A DNA stretch of 64,000 nucleotides. It comes from Siderastrea siderea. Taxonomy: Eukaryota; Cnidaria; Anthozoa; Scleractinia; Rhizangiidae. Each line of letters starts with the position of its first letter. The stretch's first letter is position 1. Made by a program: the position numbers and the translations under genes. This document shows positions 63,301 to 64,000 of the stretch, piece by piece. The DNA lies in NCBI GenBank assembly GCA_964030785.1, contig OZ034976.1, positions 1,054,001 through 1,118,000 on the forward strand, given 5' to 3'. The notes beneath the pieces are model-generated. The model saw nothing but the letters and a program-made list of their open reading frames with translations, had not been told where the DNA came from and did no database searches.

Positions 63301-63516
63301 CGCACTTCCACAGTATAAACTTCGCTGATCACGCAGAAATCGAAGCGAAGAGCACAAAATCTGCGTGACGTCAGGACACCACAGTTTTTCCCGTCTACTG
63401 AATGCTGATTGGTTAATTCAAATTTCACCGTATGCAAGGTAAGATCTTTCTTCCAGGGCCGCTGGAAGGGGTCCTGTATATAACTACGCATATATGCGTA
63501 GTTGGTATGCAAAGGG
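60388..63516. mobile_element. piggyBac-like non-autonomous element
   Basis: The ends are ccctttgcatacc and its exact inverse ggtatgcaaaggg, each bordered by TTAA (60384-60387 and 63517-63520). TTAA duplication and CCCTTTG-type ends are characteristic of piggyBac. No transposase frame is visible in the 3.1 kb. A second, inner inverted pair, accttgcatacgg (61280) and ccgtatgcaaggt (63428), may be a nested or older end. Confidence 0.75.
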
Positions 63517-63520
63517 TTAA

Positions 63521-64000
63521 CATACTATAGCAATAAACGTCATATGTATGTAGTCATTCTTACAAACGACCCGAAATAATACTTGCCAAAATTTTTTTAC
63601 CCCAAAAAATCCCGAAATCGTGAATTTCAGCCTCCACCCCCAAAAAAACCTTCGCACCTCACCAACACTTGCCCCCCCCCCCCCCCCCCTTTGGGCTCCA
63701 CACCTCTAAACTATTACCTGTAAGGAGAATTGTCTGTGGTACTAATAGCCTGCGGTGCAGCCGGACGTGCTACTCAAAACCTAGATATACTCCGTCTGCG
63801 TAACCGCTTCCAAAAGCTTGTTCTAGTATCCCGCAGGTTTGCAGGGATATCTGTATCGTTTCACAGGGCGCAGAGGAGTCATATTTGACCGTAATGCTGG
63901 CTAAATATTCATCGCACAAATCGATCTTGTTGATTCAAAACAATAAACGTGACTGAACAAAGCATCATGCTATCGGGTTACGCGTCTGGTGAAATTCCAT
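63521..64000. other. Non-coding end of the window
   Basis: Contains a poly-C run near 63672-63689. No gene. Confidence 0.4.

Overview
The window is eukaryotic, AT-rich and gene-poor, with spliced genes and many transposons. Three copies of a secreted PAN/Apple + EGF + fibrinogen-like gene, plus DIRS-type, Penelope-type and Polinton elements, suggest an anthozoan cnidarian, perhaps a stony coral. This is inferred from gene families, not from a species marker.

The main feature is a nested pair of mobile elements. A DIRS/Ngaro-type tyrosine-recombinase retrotransposon lies on the minus strand from about 44.3 kb to about 15.6 kb: spliced Gag, reverse transcriptase, RNase H, then tyrosine recombinase. 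Its RT/RNase H reading frame is split by a 22.5 kb Polinton/Maverick (adintovirus-like) element at 18316-40816. The Polinton is flanked by a perfect 6-bp target duplication (cagtcg) and has long terminal inverted repeats made of ~228-bp tandem units.

The Polinton encodes a virus-like gene set: protein-primed B-family DNA polymerase, chromodomain integrase, packaging ATPase, adenain-like protease, double-jelly-roll major capsid protein, three related penton/minor-capsid-like proteins, a phospholipase A2-like protein, a two-helix membrane protein, and several very basic small proteins sharing a QRGG motif. It also has a GRF zinc-finger protein, a SLOG/Rossmann-like protein, a small acidic protein on the opposite strand, and a tRNA-like gene followed by a T10 terminator. 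Most genes have their own TATAAAAA-type box. Nearly all main frames are open, so the copy looks young; one small gene carries a frame break. The right arm (37.8-40.0 kb) holds a decayed TIR copy, duplicated blocks and a plus-strand CRE/TATA unit with splice signals.

On the left flank (1-15.6 kb) two copies of the PAN-EGF-fibrinogen-like gene are pseudogenes. One is interrupted by a Penelope-like element with long inverted repeats. On the right flank (44.4-64 kb) the third copy (49899-51854) has two intact exons. The rest is mostly non-autonomous DNA transposons: a Mutator-like element with 9-bp TSD, a PIF/Harbinger-like element with TAA TSD, a TIR/foldback cluster and a piggyBac-like element with TTAA TSD. 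No CRISPR array or rRNA gene was seen.
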